6,496 nucleotides of DNA, taken from assembly GCA_028873745.1 (NCBI GenBank), contig JAPPNT010000209.1, forward strand, positions 1-6,496, given 5' to 3'. This document shows positions 1 through 5,519 of the stretch, in pieces (position 1 is the stretch's first letter; every line of letters starts with the position of its first letter). This DNA comes from Chloroflexota bacterium. GTDB taxonomy: Bacteria; Chloroflexota; Dehalococcoidia; Lucifugimonadales; UBA1127. The translations under genes and the position numbers were made by a program. The notes beneath the pieces are model-generated. The model ran no database searches, was not told where the DNA came from, and saw only the letters and a program-made list of their open reading frames with translations.

Positions 1-1105
1 CGTCGCGGTCGACCCAGAGGGCGATGGCGCGGCGGACGCGGGGGTCCTGCCAGGGGCCCTCCTTCAGGACGTTGAAGGCGAGGCGGAACATGCCGCCCTC
101 CATCTCGGCGTAGAAGACATCGTCGCCGAGGTCCCGGTCGTAGCCGCGCCGGCGCTCGACGGTGAGGTAATGGCCGAAGCCGCGGGCGCCGCCGTCAAGG
201 CGGCCGGAGCGGAAGGCGGCGTCCATGGCGGCGGGCTCGCGGATGATCACGTAGTCGATGCCGTCGAGAAATGGCATGGGGCGGCCGGCGTTGTCGGTCT
301 CGAAGTAGGCGTCATTGCGCTGGACGCGGATGCGCGTGCCTCGGTCGTAGTCGTCGAAGGCGAAGGGGCCGACGCCGACGAGGCCGACGTCGAGGGGGGA
401 GACGGAGACGTCGCCGGCCTGGAGGCGGGGCTCCATCAGGTGCTTCGGGTGGGCGAACTTGAGGCGCGGGTTGGCGAGGACGTCGAGGAAGAAGCGGTTG
501 CGCTCTCCGAGGACGATGCGGACGCGGTTGTCGGGGAGGGCCTCGACGCTCTCGATCTCGCCGAGGTCGCCCTTGAAGTAGGCGGGGGCGCGCACCACCC
601 CGTCGACCTCGTAGCCGTTGAGGGCGAGGTCGAACCAGAACTCGACGTCGGCGGCGGTGAAGGGCGTGCCGTCATGCCAGGTGACGTCGTCGCGGAGGGT
701 GAAGGTCCACTCGGTGTGGCCGGGGTCGACGGTCCAGGTGGTGGCGAGGTAGGGGCAGGCGAGGTAGAGGTTCTCCCGGCAGCGCATGACGAGGTTGCCG
801 GGGCCGAAGAGGGCGCCGCCGACGTGGTGGAGGGCGATGCTGCTGGTGCGCATGGTGTCAAAGCCGGAGGGTGGGTCGCCGCGGTTGGCGAGGACGAGGA
901 CACCGCCGTAGGGGCCCTCGGCGGGCGGAGGCTGGGGGGTTGGGGTGGCGAGGGTCAGGGAGGGCGTCGCGACAGGGTTGGCAGCGGCGGTGGGAGCGGC
1001 GAGAGGCGCGTCGGCGTTCGACGCGGGCGTGGGGTCATCGGCGGCGGTGCAGGCCGCCGCGAGGGCGAGGCACAGGGCGAGCAGGGCGAACGCGCGGCGT
1101 GTCAT
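1..1105 (-). CDS. Extracellular solute-binding lipoprotein of a peptide/nickel-type ABC transporter (family 5), C-terminus beyond window
   Basis: The reading frame is open from ATG at 1105 to the window edge: 368 codons without a stop, about two thirds of the family's usual length. Residues 1-19 form a lipoprotein signal: basic MTRR, a hydrophobic run, then LAAAC with the acylated Cys at 19. A Thr/Pro/Ala-rich tether (20-62) follows, so the protein should be anchored on the outer face of the cytoplasmic membrane. The family-5 core starts near GGVLVLANRGDPPSGFD (67-83). The hallmark WTFTLRDDVTWHDGTPFTAA lies at 133-152, with AADVEFWFD after it. VGPFAFDDY (245-253) and the closing AFNVLKE..W.DPRVRRAIA (343-361) are also typical. 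By family knowledge it captures peptides or similar ligands for an ABC permease; the ligand cannot be read here. No permease or ATPase gene is in the window, but they could lie to the left. No Shine-Dalgarno precedes the ATG; a -10-like hexamer lies just upstream. Codons end almost always in C. Confidence 0.93.
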   Translation of the reverse strand, partial: MTRRAFALLALCLALAAACTAADDPTPASNADAPLAAPTAAANPVATPSLTLATPTPQPPPAEGPYGGVLVLANRGDPPSGFDTMRTSSIALHHVGGALFGPGNLVMRCRENLYLACPYLATTWTVDPGHTEWTFTLRDDVTWHDGTPFTAADVEFWFDLALNGYEVDGVVRAPAYFKGDLGEIESVEALPDNRVRIVLGERNRFFLDVLANPRLKFAHPKHLMEPRLQAGDVSVSPLDVGLVGVGPFAFDDYDRGTRIRVQRNDAYFETDNAGRPMPFLDGIDYVIIREPAAMDAAFRSGRLDGGARGFGHYLTVERRRGYDRDLGDDVFYAEMEGGMFRLAFNVLKEGPWQDPRVRRAIALWVDRD

Positions 1106-1111
1106 ACAGCT

Positions 1112-1141
1112 ATTGTGCTGGTGCAAATGGCGCGGCGGCAA
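1112..1141 (-). promoter_or_regulatory. Putative promoter of the solute-binding protein gene, leaderless configuration
   Basis: On the minus strand TTGCCG (1141-1136) is followed after 18 bases by CACAAT (1117-1112). Each hexamer matches the sigma-70 consensus at four of six positions. CACAAT ends six bases before the ATG at 1105, so transcription would begin at or next to the start codon. No purine-rich ribosome site is present. The same arrangement recurs before the acetyltransferase gene, which supports the call. Confidence 0.45.
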
Positions 1142-1148
1142 GGATGGG

Positions 1149-1673
1149 CTAGCTGTATCGGGTTATCCAGAGCTCCTCGCCTTCATGGGTGAGTTCGCCG
1201 CTGGGTTGGAGGCCGAGGTGGGCTGCGACTCGTTGGGAGGCGGTGTGGCCGAGGGGGATGCTGGCCCGCAGCTCGGCGACCTGGAAGTAACCGAGAATCC
1301 ACGCCGCCACACATTGAGCGGCCTCTGTTGCGTACCCCTGTCGCTGGAAGGGGGCGCCGATGACCCAGGCCAACTCGGCGGCATCGTCGGACACCGTGGC
1401 CTGGACGTACCCGACCGCGAGTCCGCCCTGGCCGAGCCGCAGTGTCCAGTTCAGCCACAGCTCATCGCTGGTGGGCGAGCGGCGTGTTTCCCAGCCTCGG
1501 ATCCGCTCCCGGACATCATCGGCGCTTGCAGGCGGGGGATCTGTCGAGAACTCGTGGAGGGACGGTTCTTTCGGCAGGGCAAAGAGGTCTGGCGCATCGG
1601 CCTGCACCATGGGGGTGAGACCCAGTCGTGGCGACTGAAGTGTCCATGCTTTGCTGGCGGGGATCTCGATCAC
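1149..1673 (-). CDS. GNAT-family N-acetyltransferase, RimJ/RimL (Acetyltransf_3) type
   Basis: 174 residues, the normal size for a single-domain GNAT. It should transfer the acetyl group of acetyl-CoA to an amine; RimJ/RimL relatives act on protein N-termini, while others act on small molecules or antibiotics, so the substrate is unknown. The opening TLQSPRLGLTPM (11-22) is the usual first strand of this subfamily. The acetyl-CoA pyrophosphate loop (motif A) is at 106-122, GAPFQRQGYATEAAQCV, with Q110-x-x-G113-x-A115 fitting the Q/R-x-x-G-x-G/A consensus. Motif B is HTASQRVAAHLGLQPSG (143-159); the common Asn is His143. The start is GTG at 1673, chosen because GGAG lies six bases upstream and a promoter-like pair lies before that. 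Codon use is mixed, with many A- or T-ending codons (GCA, ACA, CGA, GAT), unlike the C-ending codons of both neighbours. This suggests separate acquisition. It is probably not part of the phage-like cassette. Confidence 0.88.
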   Translation of the reverse strand: MIEIPASKAWTLQSPRLGLTPMVQADAPDLFALPKEPSLHEFSTDPPPASADDVRERIRGWETRRSPTSDELWLNWTLRLGQGGLAVGYVQATVSDDAAELAWVIGAPFQRQGYATEAAQCVAAWILGYFQVAELRASIPLGHTASQRVAAHLGLQPSGELTHEGEELWITRYS

Positions 1674-1679
1674 TTGCTT

Positions 1680-1683
1680 CTCC
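1680..1683 (-). promoter_or_regulatory. Ribosome binding site of the acetyltransferase gene
   Basis: GGAG lies six bases before the GTG at 1673 (GGAGAAGCAAGTG on the minus strand). It supports this non-ATG start over the later in-frame ATG at codon 22. Confidence 0.6.
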
Positions 1684-1706
1684 GGCTGGAGGCTGGGTGT
1701 GACTGC

Positions 1707-1735
1707 ATTGTGGTGGGCGGCGCAGGCGCGGGCAA
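1707..1735 (-). promoter_or_regulatory. Putative promoter of the acetyltransferase gene
   Basis: On the minus strand TTGCCC (1735-1730), a 17-base spacer and CACAAT (1712-1707) lie just after the stop codon of the OB-like gene (1744). The hexamers nearly repeat those before the solute-binding gene. Transcription from here would give a leader of about 25-30 bases containing the GGAG site. This suggests the acetyltransferase is transcribed independently of the phage-like genes. Confidence 0.42.
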
Positions 1736-1743
1736 GGCCAAGG

Positions 1744-1956
1744 CTACCCGTAGACGGCGAGGATGACGGCGTCTGCGGGGTTGGCGGCGTCGAAGAAGAG
1801 GACGGCGCAGGGGCGGCCCTCGGTGACTTCGGCGGCGGGGATGTTGCGGGCTACCGGGACGCCGGCGAGCCAGGTGGCGAGGCTGCCGGCGATCTGGACG
1901 GTGGCGGTGTGGGCCGTCGTGTCGAAGGTGCGGATGCTGGCTTTGTGGATTTCCAT
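1744..1956 (-). CDS. Small protein resembling a phage baseplate/tail-spike OB domain
   Basis: 70 residues. The start is the ATG at 1956 because GGAGG lies five bases upstream; an in-frame extension to 2013 would translate the palindromic repeat and is rejected. The protein looks all-beta with alternating hydrophobics: ASIRTFD (6-12), TATVQIAG (17-24), ATWLAGVPVARNI (27-39), then EGRPCAVLFFDAANPADAVI (46-65) and a final LAVYG. This order (strand with a polar turn, W-x-x-x-V-P-V, G-x-x-x-x-V-L-F-F-D, N-P-x-D-A-V-I-L) resembles the OB domain of phage baseplate V/gp5-type spike proteins, which pass the tail polymer along the spike axis. That is a pattern reading, not a database match. It follows the tail-hub gene by 118 bases and has the same C-ending codon use, so it probably belongs to the structural cassette, perhaps as a hub plug or spike base. 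Confidence 0.7.
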   Translation of the reverse strand: MEIHKASIRTFDTTAHTATVQIAGSLATWLAGVPVARNIPAAEVTEGRPCAVLFFDAANPADAVILAVYG

Positions 1957-1961
1957 TGGTT

Positions 1962-1966
1962 CCTCC
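1962..1966 (-). promoter_or_regulatory. Strong ribosome binding site of the OB-like gene
   Basis: GGAGG lies five bases before the ATG at 1956 (TTGGAGGAACCAATG on the minus strand). It decides the start of the 70-residue protein. Confidence 0.8.
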
Positions 1967-1982
1967 AAGGGTTGGGTAGCCC

Positions 1983-2059
1983 AGCCCAATCCGTTCGGTT
2001 GACCCTTCGACAAGCCCCTTCGACGAGCTCAGGACGGGGTCGGGCGAACGGCTTGGGCT
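1983..2059. repeat. REP-like palindromic element, copy 1
   Basis: The outer arms AGCCCAATCCGTTCG (1983-1997) and CGAACGGCTTGGGCT (2045-2059) are inverted repeats matching at 14 of 15 positions. Inside, GACCC (2001-2005) can pair with GGGTC (2037-2041). The core holds CCCTTCGAC at 2003-2011 and again at 2016-2024, the second followed by GAGCTCAGGACGGGG. The core recurs in the same orientation at 4740-4811. The element fills the spacer between the hub stop codon and the ribosome site of the OB-like gene. If transcribed, the RNA could fold into a long hairpin that attenuates read-through or protects the upstream message. A second CCGAACGG (2061-2068) lies just outside it. Confidence 0.75.
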
Positions 2060-2074
2060 GCCGAACGGGTGAAA

Positions 2075-4075
2075 TCACAGGCCGGTCAGGGTGATCCTTT
2101 GCTCGTACTTGGACGAGCCTACTCGGCGGTAGTCGAGCTCGATTCCAGCCACGCGCAGGCGCTCAGCGGCGCTGGCGCCGGGGGCGTGGACGGCTATGAC
2201 GTCGTGGAGTTCGAGGGCGCAGCTGGGCGGGGCATGGATCTCGCCGGAGCGGGCTTCGCGGCGGGTGTGGGCGAGGATGCTGGCGGCGCGGGACTCGGCG
2301 GCGGCGGGGGTGTGCTGGTTTGCGTCGCTGAGCTGGAGGAGGCGTTCGCCGAGGAGGGGGAGGGCGGACCAGTCGAAGGACTCGCCGATGGTTCCCTCGG
2401 CGCCGAAGACCTGGACGCGGGTGGCTTCAGGGGCCGTCGCGGCAAGACGGACATGGCGGACGGGGTGGTACGTACCGAAGGCGTAGCCGGCGGCGTCCGT
2501 GGGCTGCGGGTTGGTGAGGCGGGCGGTGCTGCCCCGGAAGTGGAGGAGGTCGGGGGCGAGGGCCATGAGGCGTCGGACGGCGGTGGCGCCGGACTCGCCG
2601 GGGTGGACGGTGAAGGCGGGGCGGTGCGAGAGCATGGCCGCGCTGGGGTTGGGGGACTGCAGGCCGAGGCCGACGCGCTGGAGGATGAAGCCGAGAATTG
2701 ACGCGAGGGCAGCCTCGCCGCGGGCCCAGGCGAACTGCCTCCGGGCGCGCCATGCTGCGAGGAGCGCCCAGCCATCGCCGGCGTGGACGACGAGGGACGC
2801 CTCGCCGCCGCCGTAGCGGCGCTCCCAGCCGGTGACCCAGAAAGCGGGGCCATCCGAGACCTCGACGCCGGAGGGGGTCTCGTAGCCGGGGCTGACTCGC
2901 AGCTCCGTGCCCGCGCGGATGGGGGAGTGGGGGCTGCCGACAGTGTCGTAACGGCCGTCGTCATTGCGGAGGGCGAGGGTGAGCGTGCCTCCGCGCGGGG
3001 TCTCGCGCATGGTGAGCGAGAGGACGTCGGCGGTGAGGTCGCGGGGCGCGGCGTCGAGGGCGGCGCGCCAAACGCCGTCGGGGGTGGCGAGCCAGAGGGC
3101 ATTCGTGTTGCCAACAAACGCGACGCCATGGGAGGCGTCGGCTTCGAGCGGGACGGGGTCGGCCCAGGAGTTGGCGTCAAACGGCGTGTCGGCGAGGGTG
3201 TGGAACATGAGGGGGCGCTCGTAGCCGCCCGCGCCGGTGTAGCGTTCGACGAGGGTGAGGCGGGTGACCTCGGCGACGTGGAGGAAGGGCGCGTCGAAGG
3301 TGACGGCGGAGCCTGCGTCGGCGCGGGTGATCTCGCGGAGGGGCGACCATGAGCCGTCGTAGGTGGCGGACCAGACGCGGTTGCGGCCGGTGGCGTCCTC
3401 GCCGGTGACGGCGAGCCGCCACGCGGTGTCGGCGGTGGCCGCCGCACCAGCGGCGGTGGCGAGGCCGGTGACGCTCGCGAGGGAGTAGTCGTGGGCCTGC
3501 GGGGCGCTCCATGCGCCGCTCGTGCGGGTTGTGGCGTGGAGGCGGCCGTCGTCGCTCGCGAGGAAGAGGGCGGGGGCGCCAGCCGAGCTAAAGCTCGCTG
3601 CGAGGCGCTCGACTGTGCCGCTCGCGAGGGTGGCGGCGACGCGGCGGGCAGCCCACGTGACGCCGGAATCGGCGCTCTCACGGACGCAGAAGGCGCGGGG
3701 GTTGGCGGGGTCGCGGAAGGCGACGAGGACCGTCGCGCCGTAGGCGGAGGCGGCGACGTTGCAGGCCGTCGCGGCGGTGTCGAGGCGCGTCCACGTCGAG
3801 AAGTCGCTGGCCGGGCCGGGGGCGGCGACGCGCTGGACGTAGAGGGCGCCGTCGGCCTCGGCAACGCGGACGCGAACGAGGGAGCCGTCGGAGGGCATGG
3901 CGGCGGCGTGGTGGGAGGTTGACTCGTCGCCGTCGTGAAGACGGTCGCCTCCATGGAGGCGGGCGAAGTGCGTGCGCGGGACGCCCGCGCGCATGTCGAG
4001 GGCCTCGACGCGGACGTGAGGGCGGCCCGAGGCGGCGGTCTGTACGCTCAGGAGCGCGTTGGAGATGGCGCGCAT
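2075..4075 (-). CDS. Phage tail-hub-like protein with N-terminal sialidase-like beta-propeller
   Basis: 666 residues from ATG at 4075. The stop codon of the upstream connector gene (TAG, 4080-4078) lies two bases before this ATG, so translation is probably coupled. The in-frame extension to 4276 is Arg/Pro-rich and overlaps that gene, so it is rejected. Residues 1-60 begin like a hub strand (RPHVRVEALD). Residues 61-345 look like a six-bladed propeller: repeated strands with Trp at 95, 141, 189, 243, 304 and 336, and one perfect Asp-box, SADSGVTW (134-141). Residues 346-435 read as a phage tail-hub domain: TLTLALRNDDGRYDT (364-378), an AGTELRVSPGY strand (388-398) and FWVTGWERR (412-420). Residues 490-666 continue in the style of gpD/gp27-type hubs: HPGESGATAVRRLMAL (491-506), RVQVFGAEGTIGESFDW (553-569), AAAESRAASILAHTRRE (591-607), LELHDVIAVH (621-630) and a final AGIELDYRR..YEQRITLTGL. 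Hubs close the host-facing tail end; the propeller may bind surface glycans (inference). There is no signal peptide. Confidence 0.8.
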   Translation of the reverse strand: MRAISNALLSVQTAASGRPHVRVEALDMRAGVPRTHFARLHGGDRLHDGDESTSHHAAAMPSDGSLVRVRVAEADGALYVQRVAAPGPASDFSTWTRLDTAATACNVAASAYGATVLVAFRDPANPRAFCVRESADSGVTWAARRVAATLASGTVERLAASFSSAGAPALFLASDDGRLHATTRTSGAWSAPQAHDYSLASVTGLATAAGAAATADTAWRLAVTGEDATGRNRVWSATYDGSWSPLREITRADAGSAVTFDAPFLHVAEVTRLTLVERYTGAGGYERPLMFHTLADTPFDANSWADPVPLEADASHGVAFVGNTNALWLATPDGVWRAALDAAPRDLTADVLSLTMRETPRGGTLTLALRNDDGRYDTVGSPHSPIRAGTELRVSPGYETPSGVEVSDGPAFWVTGWERRYGGGEASLVVHAGDGWALLAAWRARRQFAWARGEAALASILGFILQRVGLGLQSPNPSAAMLSHRPAFTVHPGESGATAVRRLMALAPDLLHFRGSTARLTNPQPTDAAGYAFGTYHPVRHVRLAATAPEATRVQVFGAEGTIGESFDWSALPLLGERLLQLSDANQHTPAAAESRAASILAHTRREARSGEIHAPPSCALELHDVIAVHAPGASAAERLRVAGIELDYRRVGSSKYEQRITLTGL

Positions 4076-4077
4076 GG

Positions 4078-4712
4078 CTAGGCCCCCCGGACGCGGAGGT
4101 GTCGCGGCGCGGAGTCGCCCTCGGGGTACATGCGGCGGACGCGGACGCCACGGCGGGCGGCGGCGCGGCCGAGGGCGAGCTGGAAGGCTTCGAGGCGCTC
4201 GTTGCCCCAGACGCGGTAGCGGCGGGCCGTGTCCTCGCCGCCGAGGTTGACGCGGTTGGCGGCAAAGCTGGCCCACGCGAGTGCGGCGTAGGCGGCGGCG
4301 CCCAGCGCGGCGGTGTCCTCCAGGTGCTCGGGGACGGTGGAGGAGGAGGCGTCCAGAGTGTGGAGCCTGGTGTAGTAGACGCGGAGCTGTTCGCCGCCGA
4401 CGGGTAGGGCGTCGGTCTGAAGGGTGAGGGAGGATCCCCAGCGGCTGAAGGGGAGGAAGCAGGCGGGGTTTCGGCCGATAGGGTACTCGACGGCCTCGAC
4501 GTCGAGGAGGCCGCTGAGGGAGGTCAGCGCCACCTCACGGCTGCCGGCGACGGCGGCGAGGGTGGCGACGGACTCGTCGGGGGCGGCCTTGCGAGGTCGT
4601 GGACGGCGTGCTGGACGTGACGGTCGAGCTCGTCGTCCGTCCAGCGCTGGGCGGCGGGGTCGTCGTCGCGAAGGTCTCGGCGGACGAGGGTGCGCATCTC
4701 GGCGATGTTCAT
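4078..4712 (-). pseudogene. Phage head-tail connector/adaptor-like gene, split by an apparent 1-base deletion
   Basis: Translation starts at ATG 4712, behind a good ribosome site. The first 41 residues, beginning MNIAEMRTLVRRDLRD and including RWTDDELDRHVQHAVHDLA (23-41), have the look of phage connector/adaptor proteins (a helical pair with W-T-D-D-E-L-D). After Ala41 the frame turns into low-complexity Pro/Ser and stops at 4524. Shifting one base from about 4587 restores good sequence: AAPDESVATLAAVAGSREV, running without a stop into ALTSLSGLLDVEAVEYPIGR and ending ..RHLRVRGA at 4078. The joined product would be about 211 residues. The span of 635 bases is one short of a multiple of three, as expected for one missing base (for example GCAAAGGCC turned into GCAAGGCC). 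The 151-codon frame that begins at GTG 4533 is therefore the back part of this gene, not a separate one. The cause may be real decay, a sequencing error, or less likely recoding. The role is known only by family look: joining the portal to the tail. Confidence 0.75.
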
Positions 4713-4718
4713 GGCTGG

Positions 4719-4724
4719 CTCCTT
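4719..4724 (-). promoter_or_regulatory. Ribosome binding site of the connector-like gene
   Basis: AAGGAG lies six bases before ATG 4712 (AAGGAGCCAGCCATG on the minus strand). It shows that the gene begins here rather than at the internal GTG 4533. Confidence 0.7.
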
Positions 4725-4739
4725 TCGGCGGCTTCAGCG

Positions 4740-4811
4740 CCCTTCGACAGGCCCCTTCGACAAGCTCAGGACGGGGTCAGGGCGACCCTTCGACCGGCTC
4801 AGGGCGAACGG
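4740..4811. repeat. REP-like palindromic element, copy 2 (compound)
   Basis: Three units begin CCCTTCGAC, at 4740, 4753 and 4788. The second continues AAGCTCAGGACGGGG, the third CGGCTCAGGGCGAACGG. The first two units match copy 1 at 2003-2041 almost base for base in the same orientation. The left outer arm of copy 1 is absent here. The element fills most of the gap between the connector start and the plus-strand membrane-protein gene. Confidence 0.75.
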
Positions 4812-4841
4812 TTGGGTCAACTTCCCTCCGCGTGCCGTATC

Positions 4842-5261
4842 ATGGACGGCGGGGGTGACGCTTTGGCCGCATTTATTGTTTTTGTTGTCGTGCTGTGGGC
4901 CGGGACCATGGGGGCCACGCTGCTGCTCGCGCGGTTCCGGCTGGCGTCCGGCGAGGCGTCGGTCTGGGACCACGTCATCGTGCGCGGGGCGGCGCTGCTG
5001 ACGGTGTCTATCGCCATGTGGACGCTGGCGTCGCTGGCGGGGCGGGTCATGGCGATCACGAGCCCGGCGGCGCTGGTGCCGTACCTGTGGCTCATCGCGG
5101 CGGTCCCGCTGGCGGCGCCGCCGCTCAGGAACAACGGCAACACGCTCATCTCCTCGGAGCACTGGGTCTACCTCTCCATGCTGTTGACCGGGCTTGGCGG
5201 GTTTGCGCTGGCGGCGGTGATCATGGCCCGGGTCATCGCGGGCGGGGTGGAGCTGCAGTAG
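4842..5261 (+). CDS. Hypothetical four-helix integral membrane protein
   Basis: 139 residues; I do not recognise a family. Four hydrophobic segments are clear: about 8-30 (LAAFIVFVVVLWAGTMGATL), 46-70 (VIVRGAALLTVSIAMWTLAS), 77-95 (ALVPYLWLIAAVPLAAPPL) and 108-132 (WVYLSMLLTGLGGFALAAVI). Short charged loops (RFRLASGEASVWDH; RNNGNTLISSEH) lie between segments 1 and 2 and between 3 and 4. There is no signal peptide apart from segment 1 and no catalytic motif. The ATG at 4842 lacks a clear ribosome site. TTG at 4863, after GGGGGTG at 4851, is an alternative and would begin MAAFIVFVV. The open frame extending back to 4599 reads through the repeat and the connector gene, so it is rejected. It is the only plus-strand gene and lies between capsid and connector. 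Its codons end mostly in G (GCG, CTG, GTG), against C in its neighbours. It may be a passenger (moron-type) gene or an insertion. Confidence 0.75.
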   Translation: MDGGGDALAAFIVFVVVLWAGTMGATLLLARFRLASGEASVWDHVIVRGAALLTVSIAMWTLASLAGRVMAITSPAALVPYLWLIAAVPLAAPPLRNNGNTLISSEHWVYLSMLLTGLGGFALAAVIMARVIAGGVELQ

Positions 5262-5296
5262 GGCCCTCGGCCCCTCCGCGCTGCGGCGCCCCACCA

Positions 5297-5325
5297 CTGG
5301 ATTCCTGCCATCGCAGGAATGACGA
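5297..5325. repeat. Dispersed palindromic repeat ATTCCTGC-NNNN-GCAGGAAT, copy 1
   Basis: A perfect 8-bp stem, ATTCCTGC (5301-5308) and GCAGGAAT (5313-5320), closes a CATC loop. The conserved flanks are CTGG before and GACGA after. The same unit recurs at 5403-5431 with a different loop. This type of short palindrome is widely dispersed in intergenic DNA of several bacterial groups. It is not preceded by a gene stop close enough to be a simple terminator. Confidence 0.8.
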
Positions 5326-5402
5326 TCCCGGGTTGACCCGTCATGCCCCCGCGCCCGATCCTACTACGAATTCCCTCAACACGAACGGACCCCACCACCC
5401 CG

Positions 5403-5431
5403 CTGGATTCCTGCTTTCGCAGGAATGACGA
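5403..5431. repeat. Dispersed palindromic repeat ATTCCTGC-NNNN-GCAGGAAT, copy 2
   Basis: The stem is ATTCCTGC (5407-5414) and GCAGGAAT (5419-5426) around a TTTC loop, with the same CTGG and GACGA flanks as copy 1, 106 bases upstream. A CCCCACCAC-like stretch precedes both copies, so the repeated unit may extend a little to the left. Confidence 0.8.
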
Positions 5432-5442
5432 ATTGGAGTTCA

Positions 5443-5477
5443 GGGGTGACGAGCGGGCGCGTCCCGCCCGTCACCCC
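5443..5477. repeat. Long hairpin in the capsid/membrane-protein intergenic region
   Basis: GGGGTGACG (5443-5451) pairs with CGTCACCCC (5469-5477). After one A/C mismatch, GCGGG (5453-5457) pairs with CCCGC (5463-5467) around a five-base loop. The result is a 14-bp stem with one mismatch. No T run follows on either side, so it is probably another palindromic repeat unit rather than a terminator by itself. Confidence 0.65.
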
Positions 5478-5485
5478 CATGCCAG

Positions 5486-5515
5486 CCCTCCTCCTTCGAG
5501 GGGGAAGGGGTTTTT
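5486..5515 (+). terminator. Terminator-like stem-loop with T run, plus-strand direction
   Basis: CCCTCCTCCT (5486-5495) pairs with AGGGGGA plus GGG (5499-5509, one bulged A) around a TCG loop. One G and then TTTTT (5511-5515) follow. Ten pairs, one of them T-G, plus the T run fit a rho-independent terminator for transcription from the membrane-protein gene, which ends about 225 bases upstream. It abuts the 3' end of the oppositely oriented capsid gene and would stop plus-strand transcripts from running antisense into it. It may instead be one more dispersed palindrome. Confidence 0.55.
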
Positions 5516-5519
5516 CCGG

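Noticed and set aside
170..1192. Long plus-strand open frame opposite the solute-binding gene
   Set aside because: Gly/Ala/Val/Glu/Asp-rich product, exactly the antisense image of C-ending codons. The minus strand carries an unmistakable family-5 binding protein.
1957..2013. In-frame extension of the OB-like gene to 2013
   Set aside because: It would translate part of the palindromic repeat and pass through the GGAGG site that serves ATG 1956.
2783..3922. Plus-strand open frames opposite the hub gene
   Set aside because: Same antisense effect of skewed third positions: low-complexity Gly/Ala/Val/Glu products without domains or ribosome sites.
4076..4276. In-frame N-terminal extension of the hub gene
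   Set aside because: The 67 added residues are Arg/Pro-rich low complexity and lie wholly over the connector gene in another frame. ATG 4075 just after the connector stop is the natural start.
4599..4841. In-frame extension of the membrane-protein gene
   Set aside because: It runs antisense over the connector start and through the REP-like repeat. Its sequence has no protein character before residue 1 of the 139-residue product.
5261..5273. GGGCC-CTC-GGCCC at the membrane-protein stop codon as a terminator
   Set aside because: Only a 5-bp stem and no T run after it; the stem at 5486-5515 is a better candidate.
5297..5431. Possible CRISPR array from the repeated palindrome
   Set aside because: Only two copies, with a 77-base gap and a variable loop inside the repeat. 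There is no regular spacer pattern and no cas gene.
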